From assembly GCF_033842475.1 (NCBI RefSeq), contig NZ_JAWXYB010000018.1:3207501-3271500 (forward strand): 64,000 nucleotides of DNA, written 5' to 3'. Positions 28,590-36,962 of this stretch are shown piece by piece. A program made the position numbers and the translations under genes. The stretch comes from Acidiphilium acidophilum. Its GTDB lineage: Bacteria > Pseudomonadota > Alphaproteobacteria > Acetobacterales > Acetobacteraceae. Each line of letters begins with the position of its first letter. The first letter of the stretch is position 1. The notes below the pieces were generated by a model. The model saw only the letters and a list, made by a program, of their open reading frames with translations. It was not told the origin of the DNA and made no database searches.

Positions 28590-30773
28590 ATGGATCATGG
28601 CACCGACATCGCCCCCGCCGCAGCAACCATCATGCCGACCGACCCGGCGCGATTCATCAATCGCGAACTGTCCTGGCTCGATTTCAACCTGCGGGTGGTC
28701 GGGGCGGCGGAGAACCCGCGCTATCCGCTGCTCGAACGCCTGCGGTTCGTCTCGATCAGCGCCTCCAACCTCGACGAATTCTATTCGGTCCGGGTCGCGG
28801 GCCTGATTGGTCAGGCACGTGCCGGGCTGGTCCTGCAATCCTCGGATGGCCAGACACCGGGACAACAGTTGAGTGAGATCAACCGGTGCGCCCGCAGCCT
28901 GATGGCAACCCAGCAGCAGGTGTTCTCGGCACTTCGCGACGAGCTTGCGGCAGTCGGGCTGACCATCGTCGGCACCTCCGGGCTGAAGGCCGAGGATCTG
29001 CGATTTCTCGACACGTATTTCATGGAACGGGTCTTTCCGGTTCTGACGCCCCTGGCCATCGACCCCGCCCACCCGTTCCCGTTCGTCGGAAACATGGGGC
29101 TGGTGCTCGCGCTCAAGCTGATCCGCGAGGACGATGCGGGAGTGATGCGCGCGCTGATTCCTCTGCCGTCGCAAATCAGGCGGTTCATCCGCCTCCCCGA
29201 TGCGAGTCCGGCGACCATCCGGTTCGTCATGCTGGAAGATCTGGTCGCGCTGTTCCTCGACCGGTTGTTCCATGGTTTTCGTCCGGCTGGTTCGGGCCTG
29301 TTCCGGGTCTCGCGCGACACCGACGTGGAGTTCGAGGAGGAAGCCGAAGATCTGGTGCAATCCTACGAAACGGCTTTGAAGCGGCGGCGGCGGGGGGCGG
29401 CGATCCAGTTGACCCTCGCCAGCGACATGCCCGAGGATTTGCGGACCTTCGTGATCGACGAGGTCGAAGCCCCGGAAGACGAGCTGTTCATCGAGTCCGG
29501 CATGCTTGGGCTGGTCGATCTCAAGGAGATGATCGTCGATGATCGGCCTGAACTGCTTTTTCATGGCTACACGCCGCGCTTTCCCGAGCGTATCCGTGAC
29601 TTCGGTGGGGATTGTTTCGCGGCGATCCGCAACAAGGACATTATTGTTCACCATCCGTTCGAGAGCTTCGACGTGGTGGTGCAATTCCTTCGCCAGGCAG
29701 CGGGCGATCCCAATGTGGTCGCGATCAAGCAGACGCTGTATCGCACCAGTCGGGATTCGCCCATCGTCGGCGCTCTGATCGAAGCAGCAGAATCCGGTAA
29801 GAGCGTGACCGCCATGGTGGAATTGCGCGCCCGGTTCGACGAGGAAGCCAACATCCGCCTCGCCCGTACGCTCGAAGCTGCGGGGGTGCAGGTCGTGTAC
29901 GGGTTTCTAGGGCTGAAAACCCACGCCAAACTCTCGCTCGTAGTCCGGCGCGAAGGCAGTTCGATGCGCGCCTATGCCCATTTCGGCACAGGAAATTATC
30001 ACCCGATCACGGCGCGGATCTACACCGATCTTTCATTTTTCACCTGCGATCCCGAGATGACCCGGGATGCCGCCCGCCTGTTCAATTACATGACCGGTTA
30101 TGCGCGGCCCGAACACATGGAACAACTCGCGTTCAGTCCGATCAGTACCCGACGCACGATCGAAACCCTGATCGATGCCGAAATCGCCGCCGCCCGGGAC
30201 GGACATAGTTCCGGTATCTGGCTCAAGCTCAATTCACTGGTCGACGAGCGGTTGATCGACCAGCTCTACCGGGCGTCATCCGCCGGCGTTCCGATCATCT
30301 GCGTCATCCGGGGTATCTGCTGCCTGCGCCCTGGGGTGCCCGGCTTGTCCGAAACCATCACGGTTAAATCGATCATCGGGCGTTTCCTCGAACATGCCCG
30401 GATCGCCGTGTTCGCGAACGGTGCCGAAATGCCAAGCCGCGCCAACAAGGTGTTCATTTCCAGCGCCGACTGGATGGCGCGCAACATGGATTGGCGGATT
30501 GAAACCTTCGTGCCGATCCACAATCCCACCGTTCACGCGCAGGTGCTCGACCAGATCATGGCGGTCAACCTCCGCGACGATGTCGATTCCTGGACCCTTC
30601 ATGCCGACGGCAGTTGGTCGAAACAGCCCGAAGGTAAGCATCCGGTTTCGGCGCACGAGTATTTCATGACCAATCCCTCCCTCTCCGGGCGAGGCTCAGC
30701 TCTGCGCAACCCGATCAATCATCAGCAGCGCGAGAAAAATCGGTACCGCAAGACATTCCTGATCAACGAGTAG
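28590..30773 (+). CDS. ppk: Polyphosphate kinase 1
   Basis: 727-residue PPK1 that reversibly polymerises ATP gamma-phosphate. FINRELSWLDFN opens the N domain; ISASNLDEFYSVRVAGL, LTPLAIDPAHPFPF and HHPFESFDVVVQFLRQAA are standard. The two catalytic histidines sit in GLKTHAKLSL (His445) and YAHFGTGNYHP (His464), 19 residues apart as in E. coli. Its TAG stop lies inside the 9-bp target copied when the adjacent IS element inserted, and the coding sequence is intact. The ancestral phage o-spanin gene on the other strand ended inside its last codons. Confidence 0.97.
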   Translation: MDHGTDIAPAAATIMPTDPARFINRELSWLDFNLRVVGAAENPRYPLLERLRFVSISASNLDEFYSVRVAGLIGQARAGLVLQSSDGQTPGQQLSEINRCARSLMATQQQVFSALRDELAAVGLTIVGTSGLKAEDLRFLDTYFMERVFPVLTPLAIDPAHPFPFVGNMGLVLALKLIREDDAGVMRALIPLPSQIRRFIRLPDASPATIRFVMLEDLVALFLDRLFHGFRPAGSGLFRVSRDTDVEFEEEAEDLVQSYETALKRRRRGAAIQLTLASDMPEDLRTFVIDEVEAPEDELFIESGMLGLVDLKEMIVDDRPELLFHGYTPRFPERIRDFGGDCFAAIRNKDIIVHHPFESFDVVVQFLRQAAGDPNVVAIKQTLYRTSRDSPIVGALIEAAESGKSVTAMVELRARFDEEANIRLARTLEAAGVQVVYGFLGLKTHAKLSLVVRREGSSMRAYAHFGTGNYHPITARIYTDLSFFTCDPEMTRDAARLFNYMTGYARPEHMEQLAFSPISTRRTIETLIDAEIAAARDGHSSGIWLKLNSLVDERLIDQLYRASSAGVPIICVIRGICCLRPGVPGLSETITVKSIIGRFLEHARIAVFANGAEMPSRANKVFISSADWMARNMDWRIETFVPIHNPTVHAQVLDQIMAVNLRDDVDSWTLHADGSWSKQPEGKHPVSAHEYFMTNPSLSGRGSALRNPINHQQREKNRYRKTFLINE

Positions 30774-30774
30774 A
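30766..30774. repeat. Left target-site duplication of IS copy 1
   Basis: ACGAGTAGA, repeated exactly at 32172-32180. It contains the ppk stop codon TAG. Confidence 0.95.
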
Positions 30775-32171
30775 GAGCTATGGTGGAATTTGGGTGACGG
30801 CGGTGATCAGGCGGCGTTCTGTGCTGGCGTCTCGATCACCTCGACGCCGTCCCGGAAAGTAATGCCCTGGATGACCTTGGGCAACTGATTTTCTCCGTTG
30901 AGTTTGCGCCAGGTTTTGGCGGCTGCAGTGACGAGTTTGAAGACCATAAGGCGGGCGGTGTCCTGTGACAGGGCTCCCTTGGTTCGGATCGTTCTGTGGC
31001 GGACCGTGGCGAACACGCTCTCGATCGGGTTGGAAGTCCGCAGATGCTCCCAATGCTCGGCCGGGTAATCGTAGAAGGTCAGCAGCGCATCACGGTCTTT
31101 GACCAGACAGGTCACCGCCTTATCGTACTTCAAGCCGTATTTCTCGACGAACTTTGTAATCGCCGCCTCGGCGGCAGCACGATCCGGCGCCGTCCAGATT
31201 TCACGCAGATCGGCCTTGGCGGCCGGTTGGAGCACCTTCGGCATCTTGTTCAGCACATTGGCGGTTTTGTGGACCGTGCAGCGCTGATGGCATGTCCTTG
31301 GCCAGACCTCCTCGATCGCCTTCCAGAAGCCGAGCGCCCCGTCCCCGGTGGCGACCTGCGGTGCGATGGTCAGACCCCGAGCCTTCAGATCGACGAGCAG
31401 TTCGTGCCAGCTCTGCGCACTTTCCCGCATGCCCACCTGAAAACCGATCAACTCTTTCCGGCCCTCGGGGGTGGCGCCGATCAGCACCAGCATGCACTCT
31501 GCCTGCGGTTCCATCCGTGCCTGTAAATACACTCCATCCGCCCAGATGTAGACGTAACGCCGGGCTGAAAGATCCCGCCGCTGCCAGCGCTTGAAGTCGG
31601 ATTCCCATTCGCCGCGCAATCGGGCAACTACCGAGGGCGAGAGGTTTGGCGCATCTTTCCCCAACAACGCCCCCAATGCATCTTGGAAATCACCCATCGA
31701 AATACCGCGCAGATAAAGGATGGGCAACAACGCATCCAGGCTCCGGGTCCGACGCGCCCAGGGCGGCAAAAGGGCCGAGGTGAAACGAATGCGCTCACTG
31801 CCCGCCTCCGCCCCGCGGTCGCGCAGCTTCACACGCTGCACCTCGACCGGACCAATCCCAGTCTGGATTTCCCTCACCGGACCCAGACCGTGCCGCACAA
31901 CGCGGTCGCGGCCGTCAGCCAGCCTTTCACCCTTCATCGCGGCCAGAAACGCCTCAGCCTCAGCCTCGATTGCCTGGGCCAGCAGCCGACGGGCTCCGTC
32001 CCTCAGGATCGCCGTCAGCGGATCCTCAACGTCTCCGGGCTTGCGGAAGGGAAGAATAGTGCTATCGCTCGTCATAGGCGTATCGCTCCTTCAAGAGGTT
32101 CAGGCAGGCTTCCACCCGCCTCGGTACGCCACCTTTCTCACCAAGCCATCACCCAATTCCGGCCATAGCTC
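30775..32171 (-). mobile_element. IS256-family insertion sequence, copy 1
   Basis: 1397-bp element bounded by GAGCTATGG at the left and CCATAGCTC at the right. The terminal inverted repeats are imperfect: GAGCTATGGTGGAATTTGGG at 30775 against the complement of the right end, GAGCTATGGCCGGAATTGGG. One transposase gene fills it. The 9-bp direct repeat ACGAGTAGA flanks it on both sides, so it arrived by transposition and its ends have not recombined since. Length and encoded protein are identical to copy 2 at 34118, which lies in the opposite orientation. Confidence 0.95.
30807..32075 (-). CDS. IS256-family transposase (copy 1)
   Basis: 422-residue DDE transposase of the IS256/MULE clade. The catalytic triad is Asp180 (YIWADGVYLQ), Asp245 (VATGDGALGFWKAI) and Glu352 (RTSNPIESVFATVRHR). 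A CHQRCTVHK motif lies between the second Asp and Glu, as is usual in the family. The N-terminal part holds the DNA-binding region. The gene is full length with no stop or frameshift and is identical in protein sequence to copy 2, so both are presumably active or were recently. Confidence 0.96.
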   Translation of the reverse strand: MTSDSTILPFRKPGDVEDPLTAILRDGARRLLAQAIEAEAEAFLAAMKGERLADGRDRVVRHGLGPVREIQTGIGPVEVQRVKLRDRGAEAGSERIRFTSALLPPWARRTRSLDALLPILYLRGISMGDFQDALGALLGKDAPNLSPSVVARLRGEWESDFKRWQRRDLSARRYVYIWADGVYLQARMEPQAECMLVLIGATPEGRKELIGFQVGMRESAQSWHELLVDLKARGLTIAPQVATGDGALGFWKAIEEVWPRTCHQRCTVHKTANVLNKMPKVLQPAAKADLREIWTAPDRAAAEAAITKFVEKYGLKYDKAVTCLVKDRDALLTFYDYPAEHWEHLRTSNPIESVFATVRHRTIRTKGALSQDTARLMVFKLVTAAAKTWRKLNGENQLPKVIQGITFRDGVEVIETPAQNAA

Positions 32172-32429
32172 ACGAGTAGAAGCGGTCGCCTGCAACGTCC
32201 GGCGCACGGCGCCGAGATGATTGGCGCATATCGCATGCGCTTCCCAAAGCTGCGCAATATACGCGGCCACCTGCGACTGCCGGGCGGCAACCGGCACGAC
32301 GGGATCGCCCGGGCAGTCGAGCAATGCTGCAGGAATATCGGGCTGGACCAGTTTGATCTTGGTGATGGTCACCGGTGGCGGTGCCGCACAGCCGGCGAGC
32401 AGCGCACAAATCACAATGGCCCTCATCAT
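32100..32429 (-). CDS. Phage o-spanin (Rz1-like lipoprotein), C-terminus altered by IS
   Basis: 109-residue frame. Lipobox ALLAGC (Cys14) is followed by a Pro-rich CAAPPPVT and VQPDIPAALLDCPGDPVVPV, the pattern of Rz1-type outer-membrane spanins. Codons 1-86 are phage; the last 23 residues are read from the end of IS copy 1. Removing the element and one copy of the repeat gives an 86-codon gene ending Ser-Thr-Arg-stop, with that stop inside the 3' end of ppk. It overlaps the i-spanin by 4 nt (ATGA). The IS-derived tail may or may not harm function. Confidence 0.75.
   Translation of the reverse strand: MMRAIVICALLAGCAAPPPVTITKIKLVQPDIPAALLDCPGDPVVPVAARQSQVAAYIAQLWEAHAICANHLGAVRRTLQATASTRELWPELGDGLVRKVAYRGGWKPA
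32172..32180. repeat. Right target-site duplication of IS copy 1
   Basis: ACGAGTAGA, the partner of 30766-30774. It falls inside the o-spanin coding sequence. Confidence 0.95.
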
Positions 32430-32821
32430 TTCGGTGCTCCCTGTTCTTTCGCAATCGATGCAAGCGTGTCTTGAAGAACGGGAGCAACGACAGCATCATC
32501 CTGCGCCGGTGCGGCGGTGATCGTTGCCAGCAGCCCATCGCTAAATCGGGCCAAACCCGCATCGGAGGCGAGGGTCGACGTCAGTGTGCTCTGCCATAGG
32601 GCGCTCTCGGCCTGAAGCCGTTTCAGTGTCGTCAGATTCTGCTGATTCGTTGCGCTCAATTGTGCAATCGTCGTCTGGGCCGCTGCCATCGACCGTTTGT
32701 CAGCTGCAAGCTCGCTTTGCAGATGATGCACGAACAACCATCCCCCGGTCACGAGCATCGCCGCCAAAATCCAGGGGAGATACTTGATCACATATGAAAC
32801 CAATAGCGTCGGCATGTTCAA
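32426..32821 (-). CDS. Phage i-spanin-like protein (Rz type)
   Basis: 131-residue protein with an N-terminal membrane helix (YLPWILAAMLVTGGWLFVHH) and a periplasmic, Gln/Ala/Leu-rich coiled-coil segment (LAADKRSMAAAQTTIAQLSA). This is the architecture of Rz i-spanins, which join the Rz1 lipoprotein to fuse inner and outer membranes at the last step of lysis. The adjacent lipoprotein gene overlaps its end by 4 nt, supporting the pairing. It also overlaps the end of the holin-like gene. Confidence 0.72.
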   Translation of the reverse strand: MNMPTLLVSYVIKYLPWILAAMLVTGGWLFVHHLQSELAADKRSMAAAQTTIAQLSATNQQNLTTLKRLQAESALWQSTLTSTLASDAGLARFSDGLLATITAAPAQDDAVVAPVLQDTLASIAKEQGAPK

Positions 32822-33039
32822 CCTCCGAACCGATTGCCCAGTCCCATGCCGATCGCGCCCGCCGCGATGGCCGAACCCAGCCCCATCCCGAATCGCTCGG
32901 GATCGAATTGTTGATGTCTGACCAGAACCGTGAAAACCTCGAGACCGATGAAGCTCACCACGCCGAGGATCGACAGGACCGCCATCTCGTCGGATCGCCC
33001 ATTGGGGTCCGATACGAGTTCGAACAGAAACTTCTTCAT
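32818..33039 (-). CDS. Small two-helix membrane protein, holin candidate
   Basis: 73 residues with a charged N-terminus (MKKFLFELVSDPNGRSDEMA), a hydrophobic helix LSILGVVSFIGLEVFTVLV and a Gly/Ala-rich second helix (SAIAAGAIGMGLGNRFGG). Size, two helices and position directly upstream of the spanin pair fit a holin or antiholin. No family-specific motif is recognised. The stop overlaps the i-spanin start (ATGA). Confidence 0.55.
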   Translation of the reverse strand: MKKFLFELVSDPNGRSDEMAVLSILGVVSFIGLEVFTVLVRHQQFDPERFGMGLGSAIAAGAIGMGLGNRFGG

Positions 33040-33055
33040 GTTGCGTTGATCCGGA

Positions 33056-33412
33056 TCAGGACGGAACGTGCAGGAAATAGGCGACGACGCTGCCGATCAC
33101 CGCCGAGATGAGCCCGACGACGATCATCGTGACCCGATGTACGCCGGACTGTTCACCTCTGAACTGGGCAAGATCGGCGTGGAATCTCGATAATTCCTTG
33201 ACAAGCTCATCCGATTTTCCAACGAAGCGATCCTGTGCGGCTGCCACTTGCATCTCGAACCGGTTGCGCCAGGACTCCAGCGCCACATGCCTCGCTTCCA
33301 TCGATGCGATATCGCGGCGCGCCGAAGCCACCTCGCTCTGCAGCAAGGCAACCTCGGAGCGTAGATCCGTCATGGCGTCTCGCCATAGGGCGATCACGTC
33401 CTCTGCACTCAT
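33056..33412 (-). CDS. Coiled-coil protein with C-terminal membrane anchor
   Basis: 118 residues from the ATG at 33412. A long amphipathic segment (LRSEVALLQSEVASARRDIA) predicts a coiled coil, ending in one membrane helix VTMIVVGLISAVIGSVVAYF. Similar tail-anchored coiled-coil proteins occur in phage lysis cassettes between tail fibres and holin, with undefined roles. The start lies 1 nt after the stop of the interrupted esterase gene, so it should be coupled to it and may suffer polar effects from IS copy 2. Confidence 0.6.
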   Translation of the reverse strand: MSAEDVIALWRDAMTDLRSEVALLQSEVASARRDIASMEARHVALESWRNRFEMQVAAAQDRFVGKSDELVKELSRFHADLAQFRGEQSGVHRVTMIVVGLISAVIGSVVAYFLHVPS

Positions 33413-33413
33413 C

Positions 33414-34108
33414 TCAGGTCGGTGTAGTGGCGAGGGGAAGCCCATAGGCAGTCGCCTGCAACGGCATATTGGCCGCAAACGAGCCCCCGAGGTCGGCTCC
33501 GATCGTCCAGCCGGGCGGTTGTTCGATGGTCGAGAAGTTGTCGGTCACGGCATCACCTCTCCCGATCTGGGTACTGCCATAGGGGTAATAGAACAGACAT
33601 TGCGCCGCCGGATTGGTCGGGGCCTGCGACAGGGTGACCGCGATATGCGTAGCGTCGATCCGGCTGGCGGCGGTCGCGGTGATGATTGGCCCCGGCACCG
33701 CCACCGATCCGCCATCCATGAGTGCGAAACCCACCCCGTTTACCGCCTGCAACGGCACGACCAGATCGGTCCCCGCATCATGCTGGATAGTAAGGATAAT
33801 CTCGGTCGCACTCGCCTGATACGCATGCACGATCGCAGGACCGCCTTTGACCGGCAGCGTATCCGCCGGTACCGCACCAGCCGGGATCGTATCCGAAAGC
33901 CCCAGCGCCAGGGCGGCGCGCGCAGCGGTATGGGCGCCGAGTTGTCCATACCTCAGCAAATCGGCCTGATCGCGATGTTGCGGATCTCCCCCCGAGAACA
34001 ACCCCGTCGCCGGAACCCATGTCGCATTGAGCGGGTTCGAATCCGCCGTCTGGGCAATGAACACCGCGATTCCCTGCGAAGGATCGAGCGAAAGATCGAG
34101 CACACTCT
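33414..34108 (-). pseudogene. C-terminal part of tail-associated SGNH esterase split by IS copy 2
   Basis: About 231 residues after the insertion point. It begins in frame with the N-terminal part at 35515-36961 when the IS and one repeat copy are removed. The GGDPQHRDQADLLRYGQLGA segment supplies a D-x-x-H pair expected of the Asp/His part of an SGNH catalytic triad. The remainder (for example IDATHIAVTLSQAPTNPAAQ) looks like a beta-rich C-terminal domain. A GTG at 34115 could permit translation of this piece alone, but it would lack the nucleophile. Confidence 0.85.
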
Positions 34109-34117
34109 CACGCACCA
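34109..34117. repeat. Left target-site duplication of IS copy 2
   Basis: CACGCACCA, repeated exactly at 35515-35523. Confidence 0.95.
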
Positions 34118-35514
34118 GAGCTATGGCCGGAATTGGGTGATGGCTTGGTGAGAAAGGTGGCGTACCGAGGCGGGTGGAAGCCTGCCTGAACCTCTTGAAG
34201 GAGCGATACGCCTATGACGAGCGATAGCACTATTCTTCCCTTCCGCAAGCCCGGAGACGTTGAGGATCCGCTGACGGCGATCCTGAGGGACGGAGCCCGT
34301 CGGCTGCTGGCCCAGGCAATCGAGGCTGAGGCTGAGGCGTTTCTGGCCGCGATGAAGGGTGAAAGGCTGGCTGACGGCCGCGACCGCGTTGTGCGGCACG
34401 GTCTGGGTCCGGTGAGGGAAATCCAGACTGGGATTGGTCCGGTCGAGGTGCAGCGTGTGAAGCTGCGCGACCGCGGGGCGGAGGCGGGCAGTGAGCGCAT
34501 TCGTTTCACCTCGGCCCTTTTGCCGCCCTGGGCGCGTCGGACCCGGAGCCTGGATGCGTTGTTGCCCATCCTTTATCTGCGCGGTATTTCGATGGGTGAT
34601 TTCCAAGATGCATTGGGGGCGTTGTTGGGGAAAGATGCGCCAAACCTCTCGCCCTCGGTAGTTGCCCGATTGCGCGGCGAATGGGAATCCGACTTCAAGC
34701 GCTGGCAGCGGCGGGATCTTTCAGCCCGGCGTTACGTCTACATCTGGGCGGATGGAGTGTATTTACAGGCACGGATGGAACCGCAGGCAGAGTGCATGCT
34801 GGTGCTGATCGGCGCCACCCCCGAGGGCCGGAAAGAGTTGATCGGTTTTCAGGTGGGCATGCGGGAAAGTGCGCAGAGCTGGCACGAACTGCTCGTCGAT
34901 CTGAAGGCTCGGGGTCTGACCATCGCACCGCAGGTCGCCACCGGGGACGGGGCGCTCGGCTTCTGGAAGGCGATCGAGGAGGTCTGGCCAAGGACATGCC
35001 ATCAGCGCTGCACGGTCCACAAAACCGCCAATGTGCTGAACAAGATGCCGAAGGTGCTCCAACCGGCCGCCAAGGCCGATCTGCGTGAAATCTGGACGGC
35101 GCCGGATCGTGCTGCCGCCGAGGCGGCGATTACAAAGTTCGTCGAGAAATACGGCTTGAAGTACGATAAGGCGGTGACCTGTCTGGTCAAAGACCGTGAT
35201 GCGCTGCTGACCTTCTACGATTACCCGGCCGAGCATTGGGAGCATCTGCGGACTTCCAACCCGATCGAGAGCGTGTTCGCCACGGTCCGCCACAGAACGA
35301 TCCGAACCAAGGGAGCCCTGTCACAGGACACCGCCCGCCTTATGGTCTTCAAACTCGTCACTGCAGCCGCCAAAACCTGGCGCAAACTCAACGGAGAAAA
35401 TCAGTTGCCCAAGGTCATCCAGGGCATTACTTTCCGGGACGGCGTCGAGGTGATCGAGACGCCAGCACAGAACGCCGCCTGATCACCGCCGTCACCCAAA
35501 TTCCACCATAGCTC
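34118..35514 (+). mobile_element. IS256-family insertion sequence, copy 2
   Basis: 1397 bp, same length and terminal sequences as copy 1 but inverted relative to it. It is flanked by 9-bp CACGCACCA repeats and interrupts the esterase gene after about codon 482. Because each copy still carries its own matched repeat, the 1946-bp lysis segment between them is in its original orientation, or has flipped an even number of times. Confidence 0.95.
34214..35482 (+). CDS. IS256-family transposase (copy 2)
   Basis: 422 residues, identical to the product of copy 1, with Asp180, Asp245 and Glu352 intact. It is transcribed against the phage operon, so transcription from either side could produce antisense RNA over the flanking esterase fragments. 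Confidence 0.96.
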   Translation: MTSDSTILPFRKPGDVEDPLTAILRDGARRLLAQAIEAEAEAFLAAMKGERLADGRDRVVRHGLGPVREIQTGIGPVEVQRVKLRDRGAEAGSERIRFTSALLPPWARRTRSLDALLPILYLRGISMGDFQDALGALLGKDAPNLSPSVVARLRGEWESDFKRWQRRDLSARRYVYIWADGVYLQARMEPQAECMLVLIGATPEGRKELIGFQVGMRESAQSWHELLVDLKARGLTIAPQVATGDGALGFWKAIEEVWPRTCHQRCTVHKTANVLNKMPKVLQPAAKADLREIWTAPDRAAAEAAITKFVEKYGLKYDKAVTCLVKDRDALLTFYDYPAEHWEHLRTSNPIESVFATVRHRTIRTKGALSQDTARLMVFKLVTAAAKTWRKLNGENQLPKVIQGITFRDGVEVIETPAQNAA

Positions 35515-35523
35515 CACGCACCA
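35515..35523. repeat. Right target-site duplication of IS copy 2
   Basis: CACGCACCA, the partner of 34109-34117. Confidence 0.95.
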
Positions 35524-36961
35524 TTTGGACACCGATATCGGTCTCGTAGGGAATCGCACTCCACATCAGCAGCGGCATCTGCGCCGCGCTGCGGTTGAAC
35601 AGCGCGCGTGTCAGCCCGGCCAGCCTGCTGATACTCCCTTTGTAGAGGGCCTTGTTGGCATAGGGCATCGTGCTGTCCTGTTCGGACCACGGCCACAGAA
35701 GAAAGACGATATCGCTCTCGTCGCTGGACGAAACCAGCGCCTGCGCGCCGGTGAGATAGGCCGTCAGTGCCTGACCGTCAGGGCCGAAAGACCATCCCGC
35801 AGGACTCGATCCATCACCTGGATTCGTCAGGAATGTCCCGTTACCGGCCCCGGGCGGAAACAGAGGCGGCGAGGAATTCGATATCGGATGCCCGGCAATC
35901 AGTGAATACCGCGCCGGGCTGATATAATCGCCGGATTGAAGGGAGGTCGAACCCCAGGCGGCCGCACCAAGATACCACGCGACACCCTGTGCCAGCGCGA
36001 GGCTCGCCGACGCTTGGGTAAACCACTCCGCATTCGACTGACCCATCACCAGAAGATTGACACCACGGCGTGCGCCCAGCACCCAACGGGCTTGGCAGTC
36101 AATCAAAGTCGAGATTTCAACGGCATCGATCGCCCGCTTCCAGCAGGCCGCTTCATGAAACCAGCATTGGGCCGAACCTTGAATGGTGTTATCGTGAAAC
36201 AGCAGCAATTGTCCGGGCACAGAAGCGCCGAGCGGATTGACGGCTCCCTGCGCCACCTGCACACCATCGAGCCAGACATCGACGCCCACACCCGGCGTAT
36301 TGCGCAGGATCAGCGCATGGGTGTGCCGGCGTTCGAGCGTGCTTGTCAGCACGATGCTGGCTCCCGTGCCCGCGAACAGAACCAAGCCACCGCCAGCCGG
36401 ACCCGCCGCCTGCACGATCGTGGTGCCGGTCGCCATCGCATGGATCAACGGCGTCGGATCGCTATTAACCTCGATCGTCCCCTGCCTCCAGTTCGGTCGG
36501 GTCCAAACGAGATACAGAGTCCAGGAGACCGCGCTTCCGCAGTCGAATTGCGCGAGTGATAAACCCCAGTCCGGGTCGAGTGTCGGCCCATATTGCGCAA
36601 TCGTCGCGTCAGGACTCCCGACCGCACCCAGAAAGCCATTGACTCGCGGCACCATCAAGGTCGGGTTGGGCGTCGTATCCGCCGCGATATGGAACGGCAA
36701 TAACGGTATCCCGCTGCCGGATTTATCGACCAGAGCGCCCACCGTCGCGTTCATCGTGTCGAGCACCGTTCCGGAGGGCCCGAGTACCGAGCCCAGAATG
36801 CCCGCATCCCACCATCCGGCAAGTTCCGGAATTGCCGATGGATAGGGTCCCGTAAACAGAGTCGCACCAGTCGAGATACCTGCCGTGCCGAGCGGCTGGG
36901 CCAGGATCCGCGTTGCGCCCCCGATCAGCGGAGAGCCCACAGCAGTCGCCATCAACCCCAT
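35515..36961 (-). pseudogene. N-terminal part of tail-associated SGNH esterase split by IS copy 2
   Basis: About 482 residues before the insertion. Residues 1-295 look like a tail-attachment region and a jelly-roll lectin-like domain (ELAGWWDAG near 46, HTHALILRNTPGVGVDVWLD near 213-232, a LamG-like pattern). From about 300 the hydrolase begins: LLVMGQSNAEWF carries the GQSN block (307-310) with the presumed nucleophile Ser309, as in sialate O-acetylesterase-like SGNH enzymes. Joined to 33414-34108 the reading frame is continuous (714 codons with stop). Such enzymes on tails deacetylate host surface glycans. Confidence 0.85.
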
Positions 36962-36962
36962 C

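Noticed and set aside
30775..35514. The two IS copies as the ends of a composite transposon
   Set aside because: Each copy has its own distinct, matched 9-bp repeat (ACGAGTAGA and CACGCACCA), so they inserted independently.
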